From positions 2,542,001 through 2,606,000 of the forward strand of contig NZ_CP033966.1 in assembly GCF_003854895.1 (NCBI RefSeq): a DNA stretch of 64,000 bases, in the 5' to 3' direction. Made by a program: the position numbers and the translations under genes. How positions within the stretch are numbered: position 1 is the stretch's first letter; every line of letters starts with the position of its first letter. The notes below the pieces were generated by a model. It worked only from the letters and a program-made list of their open reading frames with translations, made no database searches and had not been told where the DNA came from. This document shows, piece after piece, positions 1 through 8,214 of the stretch. The DNA comes from Pigmentiphaga sp. H8. Lineage in GTDB: Bacteria > Pseudomonadota > Gammaproteobacteria > Burkholderiales > Burkholderiaceae_B.

Positions 1-626
1 CTCCCGTGGCCGTGCTGGCGCGCGTGCCCAACGTGCTGGCGGTCAAGACCGCGCTGCCGGTGAAGTCGGCGCAGGAATTCATCGGCTATGCCCGCAAGAA
101 CGGCGGGCAGGTCACGGTGGCGACCCAGGGCAACGGCACGACCTCGCACCTGACCGGCGCGCTGGTCGCGGCCCAGGCCGACCTGGACTTCGTGTTCGTG
201 CCGTACAAGGGCACGGCGCCGGCGTTGGCCGACCTGATGGGCGGCCAGGTCGATGCCTTCTTCGACAACATCAGCTCGACCTTCCGCCAGCACGAATCGG
301 GCAAGCTGCGCATCCTGGCCGTGACCAGCGCGCAGCGCAGCCCCTTGCTGCCCAAGACGCCCACGCTGGCCGAGTCGGGGCTGCCCGGCTTCGACGTCAG
401 CACCTGGTTCGGCGTGGTCGCGCCGGCCGGTACGCCGCCGGAGGTGGCGCGCAAGCTCAACGCCGCCATCGTCGAGGTCCTGAAGATGCCGGACGTCAGG
501 CAGAAATTCATCGAGCAGGGCGCCGAGGTGGCAGGCGACACGCCGGCCCAGATGGCCGAGTTCATGCGGACCGAACGCGTCAAGTGGAAGAAGGCCATCG
601 ACACGGCCGAAGTCACCATCAACTGA
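1..626 (+). CDS. tphC: Bug-family periplasmic receptor, probable TphC (5' end outside window)
   Basis: This is the C-terminal two thirds of a Bug/TctC-type solute-binding protein; the signal peptide and first ligand loop lie before the window, so no start can be given. The visible part has the usual family landmarks: a GTTSHLTGAL segment, the VPYKGTAPALADLMGGQVDAFF segment in the middle of the fold, and a PTLAESGLPGF segment near the C-terminus. It would bind an organic acid in the periplasm. The stop is 23 bases before tphA2, so the two are probably co-transcribed. The order receptor-tphA2-tphA3-tphB-tphA1 is the one I know from Comamonas terephthalate operons, where TphC is the terephthalate-binding Bug protein. 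The ligand is inferred from that context, not from ligand residues. Confidence 0.8.
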   Translation, partial: PVAVLARVPNVLAVKTALPVKSAQEFIGYARKNGGQVTVATQGNGTTSHLTGALVAAQADLDFVFVPYKGTAPALADLMGGQVDAFFDNISSTFRQHESGKLRILAVTSAQRSPLLPKTPTLAESGLPGFDVSTWFGVVAPAGTPPEVARKLNAAIVEVLKMPDVRQKFIEQGAEVAGDTPAQMAEFMRTERVKWKKAIDTAEVTIN

Positions 627-649
627 TGCTTGCAGCAACGAGGAAGTCC

Positions 650-1891
650 ATGTCCCACAGCGACACCCGAGAACCCCGGACCTGGGAGCCCGGCCTGACC
701 CGCGTGCCTTACTGGCTCTACCGCGACCAGGAAATCCACGACGCCGAGCAGCGGCGCGTCTTCCAGGGGCCGACCTGGAACTACCTGTGCCTGGAGGCCG
801 AGATTGCCGAGCCGGGCGCCTATCGCACCACCTTCGTGGGCGACATGCCGGTGATCGTCGCGCGCGACGAGGACGGCGAACTGCAGGCCTTCGAGAACCG
901 CTGCGCCCATCGCGGCGCGCTGATCGCGCTGGACGACGGCGGCCAGACGCGCGACTTCGCCTGTGTCTACCATGCCTGGCGCTACGACCTGCAGGGCAAC
1001 CTGCGCGGCGTCGCGTTCCAGCAGGGCGTGAACGGCAAGGGCGGCATGCCGCCGGAGTTCCGCATGGAGGACCATCACCCGCGCAAGCTGCGCACCGCCA
1101 GCGTGGCGGGCATGGTGTTCGGCAGCCTGGACGAGGACGTGCCGCCGATCGAGGAGTACCTGGGCGAGGAGATCCTGGAACGCATCGAGCGCGTGCTGTG
1201 CAAGCCGGTGGAGGTGATCGGCCGTTTCAAGCAGACCATTCCGAACAACTGGAAGCTGTACATGGAGAACGTCAAGGACTCCTACCATGCCAGCCTGCTG
1301 CACGTGTTCTTCACCACCTTCAACATCAACCGCCTGTCGCAAAAGGGCGGGGTGATCGTGAGCGAAAGCGGCGCCCACCACGTCAGCTATTCGAAGGTCG
1401 CTCACCAGCCGCAGGCCAGCGCCGAATACAGCGCCGAGAAGCTGCGGTCGGACATGGAAGGCTACGCGCTGGCCGACCCCAGCATGCTGGACGGCTGCGA
1501 CGAGTTCGGCGACGGCGTGACCTTGCAGATCCTGTCGGTGTTTCCCGGTTTCGTGCTGGCGCAGATCCAGAACACCCTGGCCGTGCGCCAGATCCTGCCC
1601 GACGGGTTGGACCGGACGGTGCTGAACTGGACCTACCTGGGCTTCCAGGACGACACGCCCGAGTTGCGGCGCATGCGGCTCAGGCAATCCAACCTGACGG
1701 GGCCGGCGGGCTTCGTGTCCATGGAGGATGGCGCGGTGGGCGGTTTCGTGCAGCGCGGCATCGCGGCAAGCCGCGATCAGGAGGCCGTGCTGGAGATGGG
1801 CGGCGGCGGCATCGAGACCCAGGAGAACCGCACCACCGAAGCGTCGGTGCGCGGATTCTGGAACGCCTATCGCGGCTACATGGAGATCTGA
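650..1891 (+). CDS. tphA2: Terephthalate 1,2-dioxygenase, oxygenase large (alpha) subunit
   Basis: A 413-residue Rieske non-heme iron oxygenase alpha subunit. The Rieske [2Fe-2S] ligands are visible as CAHRG (C85, H87) and CVYHAW (C105, H108). The mononuclear iron ligands fit D-x2-H-x4-H as H213 and H218 in DSYHASLLH, with a likely third ligand D360 in SMEDGAVGG. Long stretches agree with what I remember of Comamonas TphA2, for example VKDSYHASLLH, QKGGVIV and SFPGF-like VFPGFVL. The expected reaction is dihydroxylation of terephthalate to 1,2-dihydroxy-3,5-cyclohexadiene-1,4-dicarboxylate. The ATG at 650 was chosen because it follows an AGGAAG site; an in-frame start at 584 would overlap tphC. 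A related para-carboxylated benzoate remains possible as substrate. Confidence 0.85.
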   Translation: MSHSDTREPRTWEPGLTRVPYWLYRDQEIHDAEQRRVFQGPTWNYLCLEAEIAEPGAYRTTFVGDMPVIVARDEDGELQAFENRCAHRGALIALDDGGQTRDFACVYHAWRYDLQGNLRGVAFQQGVNGKGGMPPEFRMEDHHPRKLRTASVAGMVFGSLDEDVPPIEEYLGEEILERIERVLCKPVEVIGRFKQTIPNNWKLYMENVKDSYHASLLHVFFTTFNINRLSQKGGVIVSESGAHHVSYSKVAHQPQASAEYSAEKLRSDMEGYALADPSMLDGCDEFGDGVTLQILSVFPGFVLAQIQNTLAVRQILPDGLDRTVLNWTYLGFQDDTPELRRMRLRQSNLTGPAGFVSMEDGAVGGFVQRGIAASRDQEAVLEMGGGGIETQENRTTEASVRGFWNAYRGYMEI

Positions 1892-1894
1892 AGC

Positions 1895-2368
1895 ATGGCC
1901 GAATTCACCCAAGAGCGGCTGGGCATCCTGAACGCCGCCTACGCGCGCTGCATCGACAACGACGAGGTCGAGGCCTGGCCGGCGTTCTTCGAGGAGCGCT
2001 GCCTGTACGTGGTCAATACCGCCGAGAACCACGCGGCCGGCATGGAGGCGGGGGTGATCTACGCCGACACGCGCGCCATGTTGCACGACCGCGTGTCGGC
2101 GCTGCGCGATGCCAACGTCTACGAGCGCCACCGCTATCGCCACATCGTCGGCCAGCCGTTCGTGCTGGGCATCGAGGATGGCGCGGCCAGCGTCGAGACG
2201 CCCTTCATCGTGGTGCGCATCATGCGCGATGGCGCCACCGAGGTGTTCGCGTCCGGCCGCTACCTGGACCGCGTGGTCGAAGGCGCGGACGGGCAGCTCA
2301 GGTTCGCCCGGCGGCTGGCCATCTGCGACAGCCGGAACATCGATACCTTGCTGGCGATACCGCTATGA
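1895..2368 (+). CDS. tphA3: Terephthalate 1,2-dioxygenase, oxygenase small (beta) subunit
   Basis: A 157-residue ring-hydroxylating dioxygenase beta subunit, which packs with the alpha subunit and has a structural rather than catalytic role. The family landmarks are the central DRVSALRDANVYERHRYRH-type segment (about residues 68-86) and the C-terminal DTLLAIPL tail, both close to the remembered Comamonas TphA3. It begins four bases after the tphA2 stop, and its own stop overlaps the tphB start (ATGA at 2365-2368), so expression should be tightly coupled. The length is normal for TphA3 (about 154 residues). No metal-binding motif is expected or seen. Confidence 0.85.
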   Translation: MAEFTQERLGILNAAYARCIDNDEVEAWPAFFEERCLYVVNTAENHAAGMEAGVIYADTRAMLHDRVSALRDANVYERHRYRHIVGQPFVLGIEDGAASVETPFIVVRIMRDGATEVFASGRYLDRVVEGADGQLRFARRLAICDSRNIDTLLAIPL

Positions 2369-3372
2369 GCGGAGCCGTCCGACCACCGGGGGAAAGGGCG
2401 CGCAAGCGCATCGCCATCGCGCTGGGCGATGCCAACGGCATCGGTCCGGAGATCGCGGTGAAGGCCGCCCGTGCGCTGCGCGGCGAGCCGGTCGATTGCG
2501 TGCTGGTGGGCGATGGTTTCGTGCTGCGCGAGCAGGTGGCCCGCCATGCGCCCGGCATGGCGCTGACGGCCTTCGAGCCGGGCGCGGTGCGCCTGCCGGA
2601 TCAACTGCCGTGGGTCGACGTGGCGGCCCTGCCGCAGGCGGAGTACGCACCGGGCGAGGTGCGCGCCGGCGCGGGCGCGGCCATGGTGGCCTACGTCCGC
2701 GAAGCGGTGCGCCTGGCCCGGGCCGGGCTGGTCGACGCCGTGGTCGGCTGTCCGCATTCGGAGACGTCGGTGGCGCGGGCCGGCATTCCGTTCTCGGGCT
2801 ATCCGGGGCTGATCGCGCAATTGACCGGGACGCCGGCCGACCGGGTGTTCCTGATGCTGGCCACGCCCGATCTCAGGATCGGCCACGTGACGCTGCACGA
2901 GCCGGTGCGCCAGGCGCTGGCCCGGCTGGATACGCAACTGGTCGTGGACGCGGCGCTTGCCATCATAGACGGCGCGCGTGCGATAGGCATCGAACGGCCG
3001 CGCCTGGGCGTCTTCGGCATCAACCCGCACGCGGGCGAGGGCGGCCTGTTCGGCGGCGAGGACCAGGCTATTACCGAGCCCGCGGTGGCGCGCCTGCGCG
3101 CCATGGGCCTGGACGTGGACGGCCCGCAAGGGGCCGACCTGATGCTGGCGCAGCGCGGGCACGACGTGTACCTGGCCATGTTCCATGACCAAGGCCACAT
3201 TCCCGTCAAGCTGCTGAGCCCCCGGCAGGCCAGCGCGCTGTCGCTGGGCGGCGGCGTGCGCTTCAGCAGCGTCGGACACGGCTGCGCCTTCGACATCGCA
3301 GGCCAGGGCACGGCCGATGCCTCGGCCGTGCTGCGCACCGTGCGCCTCTTGGCCGGGTTGGCCGATCACTAG
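2365..3372 (+). CDS. tphB: Terephthalate dihydrodiol (DCD) dehydrogenase, PdxA family
   Basis: A 335-residue protein of the PdxA fold (4-hydroxythreonine-4-phosphate dehydrogenase family). It carries GDANGIGPE at 21-29 and metal-ligand candidates H178 (HVTLHEP), H222 (NPHAGE) and H274 (FHDQGH). A PdxA homologue between dioxygenase subunits and their reductase is the signature of TphB, which oxidises and decarboxylates the terephthalate cis-dihydrodiol to protocatechuate. Segments such as GIPFSGYPGL and SSVGHGCAFDIAG agree with my memory of Comamonas TphB. The start at 2365 overlaps the tphA3 stop by ATGA. The long upstream extension of this frame is only an out-of-frame reading of tphA2/A3. 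Vitamin B6 synthesis is the alternative role, but the context argues against it. Confidence 0.85.
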   Translation: MSGAVRPPGERARKRIAIALGDANGIGPEIAVKAARALRGEPVDCVLVGDGFVLREQVARHAPGMALTAFEPGAVRLPDQLPWVDVAALPQAEYAPGEVRAGAGAAMVAYVREAVRLARAGLVDAVVGCPHSETSVARAGIPFSGYPGLIAQLTGTPADRVFLMLATPDLRIGHVTLHEPVRQALARLDTQLVVDAALAIIDGARAIGIERPRLGVFGINPHAGEGGLFGGEDQAITEPAVARLRAMGLDVDGPQGADLMLAQRGHDVYLAMFHDQGHIPVKLLSPRQASALSLGGGVRFSSVGHGCAFDIAGQGTADASAVLRTVRLLAGLADH

Positions 3373-3386
3373 GTCCGCCGGACCGG

Positions 3387-4415
3387 ATGGAATCCATGCA
3401 ATACACCATACGCATCGATCAACGAGACATCGAATTTCCCTGCGAGGACGGCCAGACCGTCCTGGACGGCGCGCTGGCCGCCGGCTACGAGATCCCGTAC
3501 TCCTGCCGCACCGGTATCTGCGGCAGTTGCCGGGGGCGCATCGTGCGGGGGGACGTCCGTGGCGGGGCCGGCCAGGGCGTGCTGGACGAGGACGAACGGC
3601 GCGAGGGCGGGGCGTTGCTGTGCCAGGCCCGGCCCTGTTCCGACCTGGACGTGGCGGTGCGCGACATCGAACGCCGCGATCCGGCCGCCAGCAAGACCGT
3701 GGCCGCCAAGGTCTACCGGCTGGCCCGCGCCGCCCACGACGTGACGGTGCTGCACTTGCGCTTTCCCGCTGGCACGCGGGTGCGCTTCAAGGCCGGGCAG
3801 TACCTGCACGTGCGGATGGCGGACGGCGCCGTCCGCCATTTCTCCATGGCCAACCCGCCGCAGCAGAGCGACGGCGTGGAACTGCACGTCCGCCACGTCC
3901 CCGGCGGCAAGTTCTCCGGCTACGTGGCGGAGTCGGTGCAGGCCGGCCAGTTCCTGGACGTGTCGCTGCCGTTCGGCGACTTCTATCTGCGCGAGACCGG
4001 CCGGCCCGCGGTGCTGGTGGCCAGCGGCACCGGCTTCGCGCCCATCAAGTCCATCGTCGAGGACGCCATTCGCCGCAAGCTCGATCGGCCCATGACGCTT
4101 TACTGGGGCGCCCGGCGGGAAGAGGACCTGTACCTGGCGGACCTGCCGCGCAAGTGGGCCGACAAGCATCCCTGGTTCCGCTTCGTGCCCGTGCTGTCCG
4201 ACAGCCCGGCGGACGCCGGCTGGCAGGGGCGCCAGGGGTTCGTCCACCAGGCGGTGCTGGACGACTTCGCCTCGCTGGCCGACCATGAGGTCTATGCCTG
4301 CGGCGCGCCCGCGATGATCAGCGCGGCGCGCCAGGGCTTCGTGCACGAGCGGGGGTTGGCCATCGACCGCTTCTATTGCGATGCCTTCGTGCCCATGGCG
4401 CCGCAGGCGGCATAG
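3387..4415 (+). CDS. tphA1: Terephthalate dioxygenase reductase component
   Basis: A 342-residue electron-transfer protein with an N-terminal plant-type [2Fe-2S] ferredoxin domain (C40, C45, C48, C79), a flavin-binding domain with RHFSMANPP at 150-158, and an NAD-binding domain with VASGTGFAPIKS around 211-222. It passes electrons from NAD(P)H through FAD and the iron-sulfur cluster to TphA2. The domain order matches Comamonas TphA1. It starts 14 bases after tphB; a second in-frame ATG three codons later (3396) is equally possible, as neither has a strong ribosome site. This closes the operon: oxygenase, dehydrogenase and reductase are all present. Confidence 0.85.
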   Translation: MESMQYTIRIDQRDIEFPCEDGQTVLDGALAAGYEIPYSCRTGICGSCRGRIVRGDVRGGAGQGVLDEDERREGGALLCQARPCSDLDVAVRDIERRDPAASKTVAAKVYRLARAAHDVTVLHLRFPAGTRVRFKAGQYLHVRMADGAVRHFSMANPPQQSDGVELHVRHVPGGKFSGYVAESVQAGQFLDVSLPFGDFYLRETGRPAVLVASGTGFAPIKSIVEDAIRRKLDRPMTLYWGARREEDLYLADLPRKWADKHPWFRFVPVLSDSPADAGWQGRQGFVHQAVLDDFASLADHEVYACGAPAMISAARQGFVHERGLAIDRFYCDAFVPMAPQAA

Positions 4416-4472
4416 CGGCCGTGTCCGCTCCGGGCTGTGCCAGAATGAGGCGTCGTCGGGTGCGGAGCTTTC

Positions 4473-5405
4473 ATGGACTGGATTCAACGCCTGCGTGTCA
4501 GGCAACTGTATGTGCTGGTCTCTCTGCACGAGACGGCCAACCTGAGCCTGACCGCGGCGCGGATGCACATGACCCAGCCCGCCTTGTCGAAATGGCTGCG
4601 CGAACTGGAAACGGACCTGGGCGTGGAGCTGTTCGAGCGGCATTCGCGCGGGCTGGTGCCCACGCGCTTCTGCGACACGCTGGTCGGGCATGCGCGGACG
4701 GTGCTGGGGGAACTCGAACGCACCGGCGAGACGCTGCGCGCGATGAGCGACGGTTCGGACGGGCAGTTGCTGGTCGGCACCACGCCCATCGGGACCAGCG
4801 GGCTGCTGCCCGCGTGCCTGGGCAATTATCGCCGCCTGCGGCCGGGCATCTGCACCGTCGTCCACGAGAACTCGCTGGAAAAGCTGCTGCCCCAGCTCAA
4901 GGAAGGCAGGCTGGATTGCATCGTGTCCCGCATCGAGGCGCCCGTCGATCCCGCGGTCGTGGCCGAGCCGCTGCAGGAGGAAGGAATATGCGTGGTGGCC
5001 AGCCGCGGCCACCCGCTGGCGCGGCTGCGCAAGGTGACCTGGGCCCAGGCCCGCGATTATCCGTGGGCGATGCCCCAGGCCGGCACGCCCCTGCGGCGCG
5101 AAATGGAGCTGGCGCTGGCAGCGGTGGGCGAGCCGCTGCCGCGCGCGGCCATCGAGGCCTCGTCGGTGGTGCTGATCGCCTCGCTGCTGCAGGACGACGA
5201 GATGCTGGCGGTGATGTCGGATGCCGTGGTGCTGGCGCTGTCCCGGCTGGAACGCCTGAAGGTCCTGCCCCTGGCGCTGGGGCGCCGGGCCACGGTGGGG
5301 GTGCTGCGGCGGGCCGGCACGATGCCAACGCCGGTGCTGGAGGATTTCCTGTCCTGCCTCAGGCAGGCCGCGGGGGCGGGCGGCCGGAATAACCAGAATT
5401 CATGA
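4473..5405 (+). CDS. LysR-family transcriptional regulator next to the tph operon
   Basis: A 310-residue LysR-type regulator: an N-terminal winged helix-turn-helix (about residues 6-65, including SLTAARMHMTQPALSKWLR) and a two-lobed effector domain from about residue 95. It is co-directional with tphA1, starting 57 bases after its stop, and could be transcribed with it or from its own promoter. It is the obvious candidate regulator of the tph genes or of the Bug-sulfatase pair that follows. In Comamonas the tph regulator is of the IclR type, so a LysR regulator here would be a replacement if the assignment holds. The effector is unknown. Confidence 0.85.
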   Translation: MDWIQRLRVRQLYVLVSLHETANLSLTAARMHMTQPALSKWLRELETDLGVELFERHSRGLVPTRFCDTLVGHARTVLGELERTGETLRAMSDGSDGQLLVGTTPIGTSGLLPACLGNYRRLRPGICTVVHENSLEKLLPQLKEGRLDCIVSRIEAPVDPAVVAEPLQEEGICVVASRGHPLARLRKVTWAQARDYPWAMPQAGTPLRREMELALAAVGEPLPRAAIEASSVVLIASLLQDDEMLAVMSDAVVLALSRLERLKVLPLALGRRATVGVLRRAGTMPTPVLEDFLSCLRQAAGAGGRNNQNS

Positions 5406-5485
5406 CAGCGGGCCCATTAGTCATTATCCAGCCTGGGCCCGGGCATCCATACTCCCGGCACAAATCCATCATGCAAGGAGACAAC

Positions 5486-6451
5486 ATGGGTGCGACCCGT
5501 ATTCTCGTCGCGGCCTGTGCCACGTTCGCCGCGACCGCCGCCGCGCAGCCGGCGGCCTTTCCGTCCCGGCCCGTGCGCATCGTCGTGCCCTTCGCCCCGG
5601 GCGGCGCCGTGGACGTGATGACGCGGCAACTGGCGCGCGTGATTGCCGAGCAGCAGGGCTATACCGTCATCGTCGAGAACAAGCCCGGCGCGTCCGGCCT
5701 GATCGCTTCCGAGGCGGTGGCCAAGTCCGCGCCCGACGGCTACACGCTGCTGATGGCGACCTCGAACACGCACGGCGTGAACAGCTTCCTGTTCAAGCAA
5801 TTGCCTTACGATCCGATCAAGGACTTCACTCCGGTGGCGATGGTGGCCGACAACGTCGTGGTGCTGCTGGCGCACCGATCGTTCCCGGCGACGAATTTCC
5901 AGGAAGCGGTGGCCCTGATCCGCAAGGAACCGGGCAAGTACAGCTATGCCTCGCCCGGGTCGGGCACGGTCCATCACATGGGCATGGAGCTGCTGAAGGC
6001 GGCCGCCCGCCTGGACGTGGTGCACGTGGGCTACAAGGGCGCCGGCCCCGCGATGGCCGACCTGGCGGCCGGACACGTGCCGCTGATGATGGGCGGCATC
6101 GCGCCGGCGGCGCCGTTCATCAAGTCGGGCGCGGTGCGCGTGCTGGCCGTGGCCAATCCCGAGCCGTTCCCCACGCTGCCCGGCGTGCCGCTGTTCAAGG
6201 ACGTGGCGCCGGACGTATCGGTGACGTCATGGATGGGACTGACCGCGCCGGCCGGCACGCCCGCCGCCGTGGTGGACCGCCTGAACGCCGACGTGCGCAA
6301 GGCGCTGGACAAGCCCGGTTTCGCGCAGACCATGGCCGATCTCGGCATGGTGCCCCATCCGATGAGCCCGGCCGACATGGGCCGCCAGATCGCCGCCGAG
6401 ATGCCCAAGTGGAAGCGGGCGGTGCAGATTTCCGGCGCCACCGCCGAATGA
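5486..6451 (+). CDS. Bug-family periplasmic receptor coupled to a sulfatase
   Basis: A 321-residue Bug protein with a Sec signal peptide (hydrophobic residues about 5-18, cleavage near AAAQP), then SRPVRIVVPFAPGGAVD and ENKPGASGLIAS segments typical of the ligand pocket. The ATG at 5486 follows AAGGAGACAAC; an in-frame start at 5402 would add an implausible pre-sequence. The stop overlaps the sulfatase start as ATGA (6448-6451), so the two proteins are translationally coupled. This suggests the receptor captures the hydrolase substrate, its product, or a related acid. The ligand cannot be read from the sequence. Confidence 0.85.
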   Translation: MGATRILVAACATFAATAAAQPAAFPSRPVRIVVPFAPGGAVDVMTRQLARVIAEQQGYTVIVENKPGASGLIASEAVAKSAPDGYTLLMATSNTHGVNSFLFKQLPYDPIKDFTPVAMVADNVVVLLAHRSFPATNFQEAVALIRKEPGKYSYASPGSGTVHHMGMELLKAAARLDVVHVGYKGAGPAMADLAAGHVPLMMGGIAPAAPFIKSGAVRVLAVANPEPFPTLPGVPLFKDVAPDVSVTSWMGLTAPAGTPAAVVDRLNADVRKALDKPGFAQTMADLGMVPHPMSPADMGRQIAAEMPKWKRAVQISGATAE

Positions 6452-8064
6452 GCCCGGACGACAACGCCTCGATGGAATCCCCGATGCCGCAATCGCAACG
6501 CCCCGTCAATTTCCTGCTGTTCATCACCGACCAGCATCGCGCCGATCACCTGGGCGCCTACGGCAACCGGGTCGTCGCCACGCCCAACCTGGACGCGCTG
6601 GCCGCCGCCGGCTGGCGCGGCGACGAGATGCACGTCGCCACCCCCATCTGCATGCCCAACCGCGCCAGCCTGTTGACCGGCCGCTATCCGTCGGCCCATG
6701 GCGCGCGCCACAACGGCATCCCGCTCGACCTGCAATCGGCCACCTTCGTGGACGTGCTGCGCCAGGCCGGCTACCGCACCTCGCTGGTGGGCAAGGCGCA
6801 TTTCCAGAACATGACGGACAACCCGCCGCCCTGGCCGCCCAATCCCGCCGACCGGCTGGCGCGCGAGGCGAAGGTGCGCGGGCCCGGGCGCTACGACCAG
6901 GAGAACCGCAACAAGTGGCTGACCCGGGAGGGCTACGATCTCGACTATCCGTTCTACGGTTTCGAGGACGTGGACCTGGTGGACGACCACAGCGACTCGG
7001 TCCATGGCCACTACCGCCAGTGGCTGCGCCGCCACCATCCCGAGGTCGAGGCCCTGATCGGGCCGAAGGCCGCCACGCCCGCGCCGGACTACGTGCTGAC
7101 CTCGTTCGGCCAGGCCTGGCGCACGGCGGTGCCCGAGGAACTCTATCCCAGCGCCTACATCGCCGACCGTACCATCGAGCGCCTGGAGCGCGCCGGCAGC
7201 CAGCCGTTCTTCATTCAGTGCTCGTTCCCCGATCCGCACCATCCCTTCACGCCGCCGGGCAAGTACTGGGACATGTACGACCCCGACGAGATGGCGCTGC
7301 CGCCGTCCTTCCACACCGGCGAGGCGCCGCTGCCCCACGTCGAATGGCTGTACCGCCAGCGCGACGGCGGCAAGGCGGTCAAGCACACGCCCGCCATCTT
7401 CGCCTGCACCGAGCGCGAGGCCAAGGAAGCGCTGGCGCTGAACTACGGATCGATCACCAACATCGACCACCAGATCGGCCGGGTGCTGGCGGCGCTGAAA
7501 CGGCTGGGGCTGGACCAGGACACGGTGGTGATCTTCACCAGCGACCATGGGGACTACCTGGGCGACCATCAGTTGATGCTGAAGGGGCCCATCCACTACC
7601 GCGGCCTGGTGCGTGTGCCGTTCATCTGGCACGACCCCGCGCTGCCGGCGCGGGGCGCCGGCAGCGCGCTGGCCAGCACCATCGACGTCGCGCCCACGAT
7701 CCTGGAGCGGGCCGGCGTGGCGGGCTTCAACGGCATCCAGGGCAAGAGCCTGCTGGACGTCATGGCCGGCAAGGCCGAGCGCGTGCGCGAACACCTGATG
7801 ATCGAGGAAGAGGGCCAGCGCGTCATCCTGGGCTTCGATGCGCGCATCCGCTGCCGCACCCTGCGCTCGGACCGCTATCGCCTGACCATCTACGACGGCG
7901 CCGAGTGGGGCGAGCTGTACGACCTGGAGCGCGATCCCATCGAGGCCAGGAACCTGTGGGACGATGCCGAATACGCGGGCGTGAAGGCCGACATGATGCA
8001 GGCCCTGGCGCGCGACATGCTCCATCACATCGACACCAGCCCCTATCCCGACGCATTAGCTTGA
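6448..8064 (+). CDS. Sulfatase / phosphonate monoester hydrolase-like enzyme
   Basis: A 538-residue member of the alkaline-phosphatase-like sulfatase superfamily. C68 in CMPNRASLLTGR fits the C-x-P-x-R signature whose cysteine is converted to formylglycine. The first metal site reads TDQHRAD (about 27-33), with Gln after the Asp where classical sulfatases have a second Asp. That, with the later SDHGDYLGDH and KGP.HYRG segments (about 363-385), resembles the phosphonate monoester hydrolase branch. No signal peptide is evident, so it is probably cytoplasmic. An alternative start is the ATG at 6472. Whether it cleaves sulfate, phosphate or phosphonate esters cannot be decided by eye. Confidence 0.8.
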   Translation: MSPDDNASMESPMPQSQRPVNFLLFITDQHRADHLGAYGNRVVATPNLDALAAAGWRGDEMHVATPICMPNRASLLTGRYPSAHGARHNGIPLDLQSATFVDVLRQAGYRTSLVGKAHFQNMTDNPPPWPPNPADRLAREAKVRGPGRYDQENRNKWLTREGYDLDYPFYGFEDVDLVDDHSDSVHGHYRQWLRRHHPEVEALIGPKAATPAPDYVLTSFGQAWRTAVPEELYPSAYIADRTIERLERAGSQPFFIQCSFPDPHHPFTPPGKYWDMYDPDEMALPPSFHTGEAPLPHVEWLYRQRDGGKAVKHTPAIFACTEREAKEALALNYGSITNIDHQIGRVLAALKRLGLDQDTVVIFTSDHGDYLGDHQLMLKGPIHYRGLVRVPFIWHDPALPARGAGSALASTIDVAPTILERAGVAGFNGIQGKSLLDVMAGKAERVREHLMIEEEGQRVILGFDARIRCRTLRSDRYRLTIYDGAEWGELYDLERDPIEARNLWDDAEYAGVKADMMQALARDMLHHIDTSPYPDALA

Positions 8065-8065
8065 T

Positions 8066-8206
8066 CCCCCCTACGCGCTGACGCGCGCCCCCCAGGGGGC
8101 GATGCGGGTGGACCGGAAGGGAAGCCCACCCCCACGCCCTTCGGGCGCCCCCTCAAGGGGGCGATGCGGGTGGACCGGCAAAGCCGGATCCACCGCATCC
8201 TTGGGG
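8066..8206 (+). repeat. Dispersed palindromic repeat, copy 1 (one and a half units)
   Basis: Starts one base after the sulfatase stop. It reads as CCCCCCTACGCGCT, then a G/C hairpin (CCCCCCAGGGGG), then GATGCGGGTGGACCGG at 8101-8116. After a short spacer, a second G/C hairpin is followed by another GATGCGGGTGGACCGG (8163-8178) and its inverted partner CCGGATCCACCGCATC (8184-8199). The full unit can fold into a long stem. Copies 2 (12916-12993) and 3 (55152-55234) share the same modules in the same order. It lies between convergent genes, so a role in 3' end formation is plausible. Confidence 0.85.
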
Positions 8207-8214
8207 GTAGCTGA

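Noticed and set aside
787..2364. Upstream extension of the tphB frame and the similar frame 2109-3188
   Set aside because: Arg/Ala/Gly-rich out-of-frame readings of tphA2, tphA3 and tphB; tphB proper starts at 2365 with the overlap and the conserved PdxA N-terminus.
86..3369. Very long open frames antisense to the tph operon (86-2143 and 2260-3369, minus strand)
   Set aside because: Typical shadow frames of high-GC coding DNA: composition dominated by Ala, Gly, His and Arg with no domain, and the plus-strand frames are fully explained by the tph proteins.
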